From assembly GCA_964655005.1 (NCBI GenBank), contig CAZZKE010000096.1:1-8287 (forward strand): a stretch of DNA of 8,287 bases. The letters run 5' to 3'. The notes under the pieces are model-generated. The model worked only from the letters and a program-made list of their open reading frames with translations, made no database searches and was not told the DNA's origin. Positions within the stretch are counted from its first letter, which is position 1. Each line of letters opens with the position of its first letter. The position numbers and the translations under genes were made by a program. Positions 1 through 6,561 of the stretch are shown in pieces. This stretch comes from CAZZKE01 sp964655005 (lineage in GTDB: Bacteria > Pseudomonadota > Alphaproteobacteria > Rhodospirillales > JABHCV01).

Positions 1-719
1 ATAGGCGGCAATGTGCCACCCAGATTGGCGCCGATGACCAGGGCGAAGGCCAGCGGCAGGGATGCGACCTGGCTGCTGGCCAGCGACATTATCAGCAACA
101 CCACGGCCAGGCTGGAATGGGCCAGCCAGGTCAGCAGGGCGGCGATCAGCACGGCGATCATGGTTTCATCGGCCAGGGCCGTGAAAATTTCCCGCAGCAC
201 GACGGAATCCCTGAGCGGCGCCGAGGAAACAACAATAAGCTTGAGCGCCAGCAGCATGATGCCGAGGCCGATCGCCGCGCGGCCAAGTTGTCGGGTCAGG
301 GTCCTTTTGGTCGTACTGTGGGTGACCATGCCGCCCAGGATCAGCACCGGCGAGAGCAGGCTGATATCAAACGACAACACCTGGGCGACCAGGGTCGTGC
401 CGATATCGGCGCCCAGCATCACCGCCAGTGCCGGCGCCGTCGCGATCAGGCCGCGACCGGCGAACGAGGCGACCATGAAGGCCGTGGCGGTGCTGCTTTG
501 CAATATCCCGGTGGCGCCGATGCCGACGGCCATGGCCCGAAACCGGTTGGCGACGCTGCGCCCGATGGCCTGGCGCAGCCCCGACCCGAAGGCCCGTTCG
601 ATACCGGTGCGGACCATCCGCATACCCCACAGCAGCAACGCCACGGCGCCAAGCAAATTAATTAGCAATTGTGTTGCGGAAATGGCCTGGGCTTCCTTAT
701 TCTTGGCTACCGTGTTCAC
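1..719 (-). CDS. Na+/phosphate cotransporter family protein (NptA-like), 3' end beyond the window
   Basis: Inner-membrane transporter of the Na/Pi cotransporter family (Na_Pi_cotrans domain), expected to import inorganic phosphate with sodium. The 239 residues seen, counted from the GTG at 719, contain the first repeat: the hydrophobic segment LLINLLGAVALLLWGMRMV (about 18-36), the family hallmark QSSTAT (74-79) and GADIGTT (103-109). The second repeat begins with HSSLAVVLLIMSLA (201-214) and GANLGGT (230-236). HSS replaces the usual QSS of the second repeat. The frame is open to the left edge, so the C-terminal part, including any PhoU-like domain, is not visible. The start is uncertain. An in-frame ATG at 764 would add 15 residues, but it lies inside a Pho-box-like repeat. 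Neither start has a Shine-Dalgarno sequence. The gene diverges from the MFS gene. Family call is firm; substrate is inferred from the family. Confidence 0.85.
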   Translation of the reverse strand, partial: MNTVAKNKEAQAISATQLLINLLGAVALLLWGMRMVRTGIERAFGSGLRQAIGRSVANRFRAMAVGIGATGILQSSTATAFMVASFAGRGLIATAPALAVMLGADIGTTLVAQVLSFDISLLSPVLILGGMVTHSTTKRTLTRQLGRAAIGLGIMLLALKLIVVSSAPLRDSVVLREIFTALADETMIAVLIAALLTWLAHSSLAVVLLIMSLASSQVASLPLAFALVIGANLGGTLPP

Positions 720-744
720 TGGAAAACGGGCATAAACGGTCAAA

Positions 745-777
745 TTGTCACATAACTGTAACATAACTATTAATCAG
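745..777 (+). promoter_or_regulatory. Candidate PhoB box (tandem 11-bp repeats) between the divergent transporters
   Basis: Two adjacent 11-mers, TTGTCACATAA (745-755) and CTGTAACATAA (756-766), match each other at 9 of 11 positions. A weaker third unit, CTATTAATCAG, follows in phase (767-777). The known Pho box is built of 11-bp direct repeats, each a CTGTCAT-like heptamer plus four A/T-rich bases. Here the first two heptamers match CTGTCAT at 5 of 7 positions and both spacers are ATAA. The repeats read towards the MFS gene. A weak -10-like CGATAA lies at 784-789, about 10 bp after the third heptamer. The box also lies just upstream of the Na/Pi cotransporter GTG start. PhoB binding is inferred. 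Confidence 0.6.
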
Positions 778-795
778 TCGGAGCGATAAGTGAAA

Positions 796-808
796 AAACC
801 GCCGGTTT
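796..808. repeat. Short dyad just before the MFS start codon
   Basis: AAACCG (796-801) and CGGTTT (803-808) are perfect inverted arms around a single C. They fill the place where a ribosome binding site for the ATG at 812 would be expected, and no Shine-Dalgarno sequence is seen there. It could be an operator, or a small hairpin with loop GCC, but a 13-bp dyad can also occur by chance. Confidence 0.3.
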
Positions 809-811
809 CCG

Positions 812-2128
812 ATGAATAGTCAGATTGTCCGCAGGCTGCCATTTTACTATGGCTGGGTAGTCGTCGCCACGTCCTTCGTGACGATGGCCATAGGCGTTAA
901 CGCGCGGACTTCCTTTTCCCTGCTGTTCCCCGCCGTTCTTGCCGAATTCGGTTGGAACAGGGGGGTGACGGCCGGCGCCTTCTCGGTCGGCTTCATCGCC
1001 TCCGCCGCCATAATTCCGGTAATTGGCATGATGATGGACCGCTGGGGGCCCCGCGTCGTGATCCCTATGGGGGCCGCGATGATTATCACCGGCTTGATTG
1101 GCGCCACCTATGTATCGACGCCTGCCGGAATTTATCTGACCCTTGGCGTGCTGCTGGTCGGTGGCGCCATCGCCACGAGCTATATTTCCCACGCCATGTT
1201 CCTGCCCAACTGGTTCGTCCGGCGGCGCGGATTGGCCATCGGCATCGCTTTTTCCGGGGTCGGTATCGGTTCGATCCTGATGCTGCCATGGATCGGCGGA
1301 ATTATCGACGGGGCGGGATGGCGGCAGGCCTGTATCGCCATCGCCGTGGTGGTGGCGTTGATCGTGCCGCTGAACTTTTTGTTACAGCGCATGCGGCCGG
1401 AAGATATGGACCTGATGGCCGATGACGAACGCCGGGACAGCCTTGCGACCGCCGCCCCATTGGCGGATTCGGTGGTCGACCGGGCCTGGGTGGAAACCGA
1501 TTGGACCCCCGGTCGGGCCTTCCGGACCGGTCGTTTCTGGTGGATTTCGATCACCTATTTTACTTCCCTGTTCGCCTGGTATGCCGTGCTGGTGCATCAG
1601 ACGGCATATCTGATCGAGGTCGGCTTCGACAGCAAAACGGCGGCCATGGCCCTGGGCCTGGTCGGCCTGTTCGGCGTCGTTGGCCAGATCGGCCTTGGCG
1701 GACTGTCCGACCGGATCGGACGGGAATGGGCTTGGACCATCGGTCTTGCCGGTTTTGCCATCTGCTACGGGGCGCTGATCCTGCTTGCCGATGGGCCGTC
1801 GTTGCTGTGGTTGTACGTAATGGTTATTGCCCAGGGCGGCCTGGGGTTCGGGCTGGCCGCAATCTTCGGGACCATCACCGCCGAGATTTTTTCAGGCCCC
1901 CGGTTCGCCACCATTTTCGGGATGACCAGCCTGGCCGGCAACCTGGGAGCCGGTGCCGGTCCCTGGATTACCGGCTATATCTACGACGCCACCGGCAGCT
2001 ACCGGCTGGCATTTTGGCTAAACATCGCCATGCTGGCCGTTTCGGCGGTGGCGGTCTGGATGGTCGCGCCGCGCAAGGTGCGGCTGGTGGCGGGACGGGC
2101 GAAGCGGCTTTATACCAAGGATCATTGA
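812..2128 (+). CDS. MFS transporter, oxalate/formate antiporter or monocarboxylate-like type
   Basis: Twelve-TM inner-membrane transporter of the major facilitator superfamily, 438 residues, the usual family length. The N-terminus FYYGWVVVATSF (11-22) is typical of the oxalate/formate:monocarboxylate-like branch. MFS motif A appears twice: GMMMDRWGPR (72-81) after TM2 and GGLSDRIGRE (296-305) after TM8. NWFVRRRGLAIGIAFSGVGIG (133-153, between TM4 and TM5) is also characteristic of this branch. A hydrophilic central loop (about 193-240) joins the two six-helix halves. The ATG at 812 begins right before the conserved N-terminal motif, so the start is sensible despite having no Shine-Dalgarno sequence. 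The substrate cannot be read from sequence; a small organic anion is the usual expectation. It diverges from the Na/Pi cotransporter across a candidate Pho box and converges on the SDR gene. Confidence 0.85.
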   Translation: MNSQIVRRLPFYYGWVVVATSFVTMAIGVNARTSFSLLFPAVLAEFGWNRGVTAGAFSVGFIASAAIIPVIGMMMDRWGPRVVIPMGAAMIITGLIGATYVSTPAGIYLTLGVLLVGGAIATSYISHAMFLPNWFVRRRGLAIGIAFSGVGIGSILMLPWIGGIIDGAGWRQACIAIAVVVALIVPLNFLLQRMRPEDMDLMADDERRDSLATAAPLADSVVDRAWVETDWTPGRAFRTGRFWWISITYFTSLFAWYAVLVHQTAYLIEVGFDSKTAAMALGLVGLFGVVGQIGLGGLSDRIGREWAWTIGLAGFAICYGALILLADGPSLLWLYVMVIAQGGLGFGLAAIFGTITAEIFSGPRFATIFGMTSLAGNLGAGAGPWITGYIYDATGSYRLAFWLNIAMLAVSAVAVWMVAPRKVRLVAGRAKRLYTKDH

Positions 2129-2152
2129 GTCTTTATCAGTGATCCTTGGTAT
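2112..2152. terminator. Hairpin spanning both stop codons of convergent genes, probable bidirectional terminator
   Basis: Perfect 13-bp inverted arms ATACCAAGGATCA (2112-2124) and TGATCCTTGGTAT (2140-2152). The stem extends inwards by TTGA/TCAG (one T-G wobble plus three pairs) to 17 bp with a 7-nt loop (2129-2135). The left arm encodes the last MFS residues and the extended stem includes its TGA (2126-2128). The right arm ends on the first base of the SDR TAA (2154-2152). There is no T-tract on either side, so it is not a textbook intrinsic terminator. It may act in 3'-end protection or as a roadblock between converging transcripts. Confidence 0.65.
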
Positions 2153-2859
2153 TAGCGGATCACTTCGCCGTTCAGCCGGCAGGACGGCAGCGCCAGTTCC
2201 AGGAACCGTTTGGCGGCGTCTTCCGGTGTTTGCGGTTTGTCCGGCTCTTCGCCCGGATAGGCGATGGCGCGCAAGCCGGTGCGGGTCGGCCCCGGATCTA
2301 TCAGGTTGGCGCAAATGTCGGTCTTCATGTTTTCCGCCGCGTAGGTTCTGACCATCGCTTCGAGTCCCGCCTTGGCGACCGCGTAGGCGCCCCAGTAGGC
2401 GGTGTGGTCATGGCCCGGCGCCGCAGTGACAAAAATGGCCCGCCCGGCGTCCGACATTTTCAACAAGGGATCGAAACTGCGTAACAGCCGCCAGTTGGCA
2501 GTCAGATTGGTGGCCATGGCGGCTTCCCATTCCCGTGGCGGTATCTGCGCCATTGGCGTCAGGCGGGTCAGTATGGCGGCGTTTCCGACCAGCACGTCAA
2601 GCCGCCCGAACCGTTCGAAAATAGATGCTCCCATGCGGTCAATTACATCGAAATCGGTCAGGTCGAGTGGCGCCAGGGTAAGGCTTTCACCGCCCGCGTT
2701 TTGAATTTCATCGTCCAGTTCTTCCAGCGCCCCCTGGGTTCGGGCGACCGCGATAACATGGGCCCCTTCGCCGGCGAAAAGTTTGGCGACGGCCCTGCCG
2801 ATACCCCGCGAAGCCCCGGTGACCAGGGTGATGCGTCCATTCAGTAGTCCTTCGGTCAT
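2152..2859 (-). CDS. SDR family NAD(P)-dependent oxidoreductase lacking the catalytic serine
   Basis: Classical short-chain dehydrogenase/reductase, 235 residues, Rossmann fold and cytoplasmic. Visible elements: cofactor-binding TGASRGIG (14-21), Asp66 in LDLTD (adenine contact), NAA (93-95, normally NNAG), Asn118, the pair Tyr159/Lys163 (YAVAK) and DPGPTRT (188-194). The position 13 residues before Tyr159, normally the catalytic Ser, is Ala146 (in FVTAAPGHD), preceded by Thr145. The WGAYAVAK region resembles the YciK-like branch. The ATG at 2859 is preferred: it lies 4 nt after the purF stop, with AAGGG about 7 nt upstream. An in-frame GTG at 2883 would overlap purF by 20 nt. It is the last gene of the radA-cvpA-purF run. 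Substrate unknown; activity may be reduced or altered. Confidence 0.85.
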   Translation of the reverse strand: MTEGLLNGRITLVTGASRGIGRAVAKLFAGEGAHVIAVARTQGALEELDDEIQNAGGESLTLAPLDLTDFDVIDRMGASIFERFGRLDVLVGNAAILTRLTPMAQIPPREWEAAMATNLTANWRLLRSFDPLLKMSDAGRAIFVTAAPGHDHTAYWGAYAVAKAGLEAMVRTYAAENMKTDICANLIDPGPTRTGLRAIAYPGEEPDKPQTPEDAAKRFLELALPSCRLNGEVIR

Positions 2860-2863
2860 GCCT

Positions 2864-4348
2864 TTACCCTTGCCCCCGTTCACGCAGTAATGACAATTGC
2901 AACGGCGCCGGGTCGTCTTCCCGGTCGGTCAGGCGCAGTGGATATTCGCCGCTGAAACAGGCGTCGCAGAACTGTGGCGCGTCGTTGTTGCGGCTTTCCT
3001 TGCCGACCGCCCGGTACAGTCCGTCGAAGGAAATAAAAGCCAGGCTGTCGACGGCGATGGTTTGCGCCATTTCCGGCAGCCCCAGGCGCGCCGCCATCAA
3101 TTCATCCGCTTCCGGGGTATCGATGCCGTAGTAGCAGGAATGCGCCGTTGGCGGGCTCGATATGCGCATGTGTACTTCGGCGGCTCCGGCGGCCCTTACC
3201 ATATCGACAATCTTGACCGAAGTGGTGCCGCGCACGATGGAATCATCGACCAGCACCACCCGTTTGCCTTCCAGGTAGCGGCCATTGGCATTGTGTTTAA
3301 GCCGTACCCCCAGGTTCCTGATTTGCTGGCTTGGTTCGATGAATGTGCGCCCGACATAGTGGTTACGGATGATCCCCAGTTCGAACGGTATACCGGCCTG
3401 TTCGGCGTAACCGAGCGCCGCCGGGACGCCTGAATCCGGCACCGGCACCACGACGTCGGCATCGACATGGCTTTCCCGGGCCAGTTCGGCGCCGATGTTT
3501 CTGCGCACCTGATAAATGTTCTGTCCTTCGACATTGCTGTCGGGGCGGGCGAAATAGATAAATTCGAAGATGCAGAACTTGTTTGGGGTCGGCGCGAACG
3601 GGGAATAGCTGCGCATGCCGCTCTTGTCGATGACGATCATTTCGCCCGGCGCTATGTCGCGGACAAATTCGGCGCCGATTATATCCAGGGCGCAGGTTTC
3701 CGAGGCCAGCAGATAGGCGTTGCCGGTCCGGCCCAGCACCAGCGGCCGAACCCCGTGCGGGTCGCGTACGCCGATCAATTTTTCCCGGGTCATGGCGACC
3801 AGCGAATAGGCGCCATCGACCTGATGCAAGGCGTCGATCATCCGTTCCACGACATTGGCGGCCTGGGATATGGCGATCAGGTGGATGAAGGCTTCGGTAT
3901 CGCTGGTCGACTGGAAAATGCAGCCCCGGTCGATCAGCATCTTGCGCAACAGCCGGGCGTTGGTCAGGTTGCCGTTATGGGCGATTGCCAGGCCGCCGAA
4001 CTTGAATTCCGCGAACAACGGCTGGACGTTGCGAATCAGCGTATCGCCGGTTGTCGAATAGCGATTGTGGCCAATCGCCATCTCGCCGGGCAGCCGGGCG
4101 ATAACGTCGCCGGAATTGAAATTGTCACCGACCAGCCCGAGCGCCCGATGGGAATGAAACTGCCGCCCGTCGTAAGAAACGATGCCGGCCGCTTCCTGGC
4201 CCCGGTGCTGCAAGGCGTGCAGGCCAAGGGCGGTGTGGGCGGCGGCATCGACGTGGCGGCAGATGCCGAAGACGCCGCATTCATCATGGAAATGATCGTC
4301 ATCCGGTACAGGCGGTCGCGGGATGGCGGGGAAAGATGGTTTTGGCAT
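2864..4348 (-). CDS. purF: Amidophosphoribosyltransferase (glutamine PRPP amidotransferase)
   Basis: Catalyses the committed step of de novo purine synthesis, PRPP + glutamine to phosphoribosylamine. The 494-residue protein has an N-terminal class II (Ntn) glutaminase and a C-terminal phosphoribosyltransferase domain. Cys24 (in DECGVFGI) is the expected nucleophile, so residues 1-23 form a removable propeptide. Other glutaminase motifs are HNRYSTTG (94-101), HNGNLTN (124-130) and TSDTE (148-152). The PRPP loop is VVLVDDSIVRGTTS (364-377). Cys259, Cys405, Cys461 and Cys464 match the four 4Fe-4S ligands of the Bacillus subtilis-type enzyme. The ATG at 4348 was chosen because it follows the cvpA stop by 16 nt and gives a propeptide of normal size. 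An upstream in-frame extension to 4474 lies inside cvpA and is basic, low-complexity shadow. The Shine-Dalgarno sequence is weak (AGGGA, far from the ATG), so coupling to cvpA is likely. Confidence 0.97.
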   Translation of the reverse strand: MPKPSFPAIPRPPVPDDDHFHDECGVFGICRHVDAAAHTALGLHALQHRGQEAAGIVSYDGRQFHSHRALGLVGDNFNSGDVIARLPGEMAIGHNRYSTTGDTLIRNVQPLFAEFKFGGLAIAHNGNLTNARLLRKMLIDRGCIFQSTSDTEAFIHLIAISQAANVVERMIDALHQVDGAYSLVAMTREKLIGVRDPHGVRPLVLGRTGNAYLLASETCALDIIGAEFVRDIAPGEMIVIDKSGMRSYSPFAPTPNKFCIFEFIYFARPDSNVEGQNIYQVRRNIGAELARESHVDADVVVPVPDSGVPAALGYAEQAGIPFELGIIRNHYVGRTFIEPSQQIRNLGVRLKHNANGRYLEGKRVVLVDDSIVRGTTSVKIVDMVRAAGAAEVHMRISSPPTAHSCYYGIDTPEADELMAARLGLPEMAQTIAVDSLAFISFDGLYRAVGKESRNNDAPQFCDACFSGEYPLRLTDREDDPAPLQLSLLRERGQG

Positions 4349-4364
4349 GGCGGCAGGTGCTTCC

Positions 4365-5039
4365 CTACTTTGAATTGCTGTCGATAAGGCGTTCCATTTC
4401 CTTGCGAATCTGGGTGCCGTAGCCTTCGGTGGCGCCGGTGTTATCACCCTTCGGCGATGGCGATACCAGTCCATCCATTAATTTCTTGGCCTCTTCTATC
4501 TTGCGCGCCTGCTCCCGGACATCGGTGGCTGCCCGGTCGGCCTCGGCGACCGTTTTATCGGGCACCAGGGACCTTAGCCAGTGGGCGCCGGTTTCAATCA
4601 GTGGCATGGTCCGGGCCGAACGCAGCCACACCGGTTGTTCCGGTGGCGGGATCATCCATTCAACACCCAGATAGACAAGGCAAATAACGATGGCGCCGCG
4701 GGCCAGTCCGAACAGGAAGCCCAGGGACCGGTCCAGCGCATTCAGGGCGCTGTCCTGGACCCGTTTGGAAATTGCCCGGGTCAGCAGCGACAGCACCGCC
4801 AGGGTCACCACGAAAATGACGACGCCGGCGGCCAGGTCGGCGAGTAATTCGATGGCGATGATTTCGCGCGCGTAAGGCTGCACGAAGGTGAAACCGTACA
4901 AGGTGATAAAGCCGGCCCCGATCCAGCCGCCGACCGACAGGACTTCCTGAACGAACCCCCGCGAGTACGCCAGAAACGCCGATATCAGCAGGACAATAGC
5001 GACGACGATGTCGGTGATGTTGACCGGCAGATCATCCAT
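4365..5039 (-). CDS. cvpA: CvpA family membrane protein
   Basis: Small inner-membrane protein of the CvpA (colicin V production) family, 224 residues. Four hydrophobic segments are visible at about 8-24, 34-54, 65-87 and 106-127. Conserved family stretches are YSRGFVQEVL (25-34) and ALDRSLGFLFGLARG (101-115). The C-terminal 80 residues are hydrophilic, with a charged, helix-prone stretch (about 163-190) and probably lie outside the membrane. The ATG at 5039 shares its A with the radA stop (TAATG), and GGAG sits 8 nt upstream (5051-5048), so translation is probably coupled to radA. The family name comes from an Escherichia coli gene upstream of purF needed for colicin V export; its molecular role is unsettled, with links to envelope maintenance. 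The cvpA-purF pairing is conserved in many proteobacteria and supports the call. Confidence 0.92.
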   Translation of the reverse strand: MDDLPVNITDIVVAIVLLISAFLAYSRGFVQEVLSVGGWIGAGFITLYGFTFVQPYAREIIAIELLADLAAGVVIFVVTLAVLSLLTRAISKRVQDSALNALDRSLGFLFGLARGAIVICLVYLGVEWMIPPPEQPVWLRSARTMPLIETGAHWLRSLVPDKTVAEADRAATDVREQARKIEEAKKLMDGLVSPSPKGDNTGATEGYGTQIRKEMERLIDSNSK

Positions 5040-6439
5040 TACAATGTCTCCACTTGATGGATGTTTGATCCGTAAGGTGGCTGGAAGATCGCCAGCAGGT
5101 CGGCCAAATGTTCGATCTCGCGGATTTTAATATCCTTGCCGCCGGCGTTCTTTTTGCCGCCCCGCAGTTTCGGCACGATGGCGCCGGTGAAGCCCAGCTT
5201 GGCGGCCTCGTTGAGCCGGGCATCGGTGTGGGATACCGCGCGGACTTCGCCGGACAGGCCGATCTCGCCGAACACCACCGTATCCGGTGGCACCGGCACG
5301 CCGCTAAGGCTGGAACCGAGCGCCGCCGCCACCGCCAGATCGGCGGCCGGCTCGCCTACCCGCAAGCCACCGGCCACATTCAGGAATACGTCATTGGCGC
5401 CGATCGCCAGGCCGCAGCGAGTTTCCAGCACCGCCAACACCATGGACAGGCGTCCGCCGTCCCAGCCGACAACGGCGCGGCGCGGCGTACCCAGCGCGCT
5501 TGGTGCGATCAGGGTCTGGATTTCGACCAGCATGGGCCGGGTGCCCTCGATGCCGGCGAACACCGCCGCGCCATTGATTTCGCCCCGGCGGTCGCCCAGG
5601 AACAGGGCCGATGGATTGCCGACTTCCATCAAACCGCGTTCGGTCATCTCGAACACGCCGATTTCATCGGTCGGCCCGAAGCGGTTCTTGACGGTGCGCA
5701 GGATTCGGAACTGATGGCTGCGTTCGCCTTCGAAATACAGCACCGTATCGACCATGTGTTCCATCACCCGGGGGCCGGCGATTTGCCCTTCCTTGGTGAC
5801 ATGGCCGACCAGAATAACCGTGAAACCGCGCCGCTTGGCCTGCCTGACCAGTTCCTGGGCCGATGCGCGGACCTGCGACACCGTGCCCGGCGCCGAATCC
5901 AGGCTATCGACAAACATGGTCTGGATCGAATCGATAATCACCAATCCGGGCGTTTCGCCGGCATCCAGGGTGGTGACGATATCGCGAACCGACGTGGCGG
6001 CGGCCAGTTGCACCGCCGAACCGGACAGCCCCAGCCGTTCGGCCCGCATACGCAGTTGGTCGATGGCCTCTTCACCGGAAATGTAAATAACCGTCATTTG
6101 CGTCGACAGTGCGGCGGCGGCCTGTAGCAACACCGTCGATTTGCCGATGCCGGGGTCGCCACCGACCAGGACGGCGGTTCCCGGCACCAGGCCGCCGCCG
6201 GTGACCCGGTCGAACTCGCCGATGCCGCTTAACCGGCGGGCCGGTTTCTCGCTGCCGCCGGCCATCCCGACGATAGATATCCGGCGACCGCGTTTGGCTC
6301 CCAGGCCTTTCGGCGCGGCTTCGTTTAAGGCTTCCTCCGACAGCGAATTCCAGGCCTGACAGGCTTCGCACTGGCCGCTCCATTTGGCGTAGCTGGCGCC
6401 GCATTCCTGACAGACGTAACGGTAAGTATTTTTGGCCAA
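5039..6439 (-). CDS. radA: DNA repair protein RadA (Sms), TTG start
   Basis: RecA-like ATPase that helps process branched recombination intermediates and drives branch migration. The 466-residue protein has an N-terminal four-Cys zinc finger (Cys10, Cys13, Cys24, Cys27, in YVCQECG and SGQCEACQAWN). Walker A is GGDPGIGKST (93-102) and Walker B is LVIIDS (166-171). The RadA-specific KNRFG motif is at 251-255. The C-terminal part is the Lon-protease-like domain. The start is TTG at 6439-6437, chosen because GAAGGA (6451-6446) sits 6 nt upstream and AKNTYRYVCQECG directly after it matches the usual RadA N-terminus. An in-frame ATG at 6559 would add 40 residues without family resemblance. It is the first gene of the run into cvpA, purF and the SDR gene visible on this contig. 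The length is close to the usual 450-460 residues. Confidence 0.96.
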   Translation of the reverse strand: MAKNTYRYVCQECGASYAKWSGQCEACQAWNSLSEEALNEAAPKGLGAKRGRRISIVGMAGGSEKPARRLSGIGEFDRVTGGGLVPGTAVLVGGDPGIGKSTVLLQAAAALSTQMTVIYISGEEAIDQLRMRAERLGLSGSAVQLAAATSVRDIVTTLDAGETPGLVIIDSIQTMFVDSLDSAPGTVSQVRASAQELVRQAKRRGFTVILVGHVTKEGQIAGPRVMEHMVDTVLYFEGERSHQFRILRTVKNRFGPTDEIGVFEMTERGLMEVGNPSALFLGDRRGEINGAAVFAGIEGTRPMLVEIQTLIAPSALGTPRRAVVGWDGGRLSMVLAVLETRCGLAIGANDVFLNVAGGLRVGEPAADLAVAAALGSSLSGVPVPPDTVVFGEIGLSGEVRAVSHTDARLNEAAKLGFTGAIVPKLRGGKKNAGGKDIKIREIEHLADLLAIFQPPYGSNIHQVETL

Positions 6440-6561
6440 GGAAGGTCCTTCAATCGGTTGGGCCGGGCTAATGTGGCGAGGCCGCCCATCCCCATGTCGT
6501 TTACGGGATTTGGGATCGAAAAACAAGGATTCAACCGCCAAAGCGTGTTCCAGGTTCATGG
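6440..6561 (-). other. radA upstream region up to the assembly gap
   Basis: These 122 bases in front of the radA TTG start carry no recognisable gene. The radA frame stays open through them, giving a polar stretch (NLEHALAVESLFFDPKSRKR and onwards) that resembles no RadA N-terminus I know. I see no convincing -35/-10 pair, so a promoter may lie here or in the gap. Confidence 0.4.
6446..6451 (-). promoter_or_regulatory. Ribosome binding site fixing the radA TTG start
   Basis: On the minus strand GAAGGA lies 6 nt before TTG (6439-6437). It decides between this start and the in-frame ATG at 6559, which has nothing readable upstream because the N run begins 2 bases beyond it. Confidence 0.7.

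Noticed and set aside
13..735. Plus-strand 240-codon ORF antiparallel to the Na/Pi cotransporter
   Set aside because: It is a GC-rich antisense shadow: the minus-strand frame gives QSSTAT, GADIGTT and membrane helices, while the plus frame gives no recognisable motif.
790..819. Nine-codon GTG-started leader ORF overlapping the MFS start
   Set aside because: Too short, no ribosome binding site and no regulatory codon pattern; probably chance.
3467..4387. Long plus-strand ORF (306 codons) antisense to purF
   Set aside because: Shadow of the PurF coding sequence; no start signal and no family motif.
4349..4474. N-terminal extension of PurF
   Set aside because: It overlaps the cvpA coding end, is basic and non-conserved, and the ATG at 4348 gives a normal propeptide before Cys24.
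5108..6127. Long plus-strand ORF (339 codons) antisense to radA
   Set aside because: It lies entirely across conserved RadA motifs and its product is rich in Arg, His and Gln with no domain, as expected of a shadow frame.
6441..6451. Palindrome GAAGG-T-CCTTC at the radA ribosome binding site
   Set aside because: A single-base centre cannot form an RNA hairpin loop, and half of it is simply the Shine-Dalgarno sequence; it could be a DNA dyad but nothing supports that.
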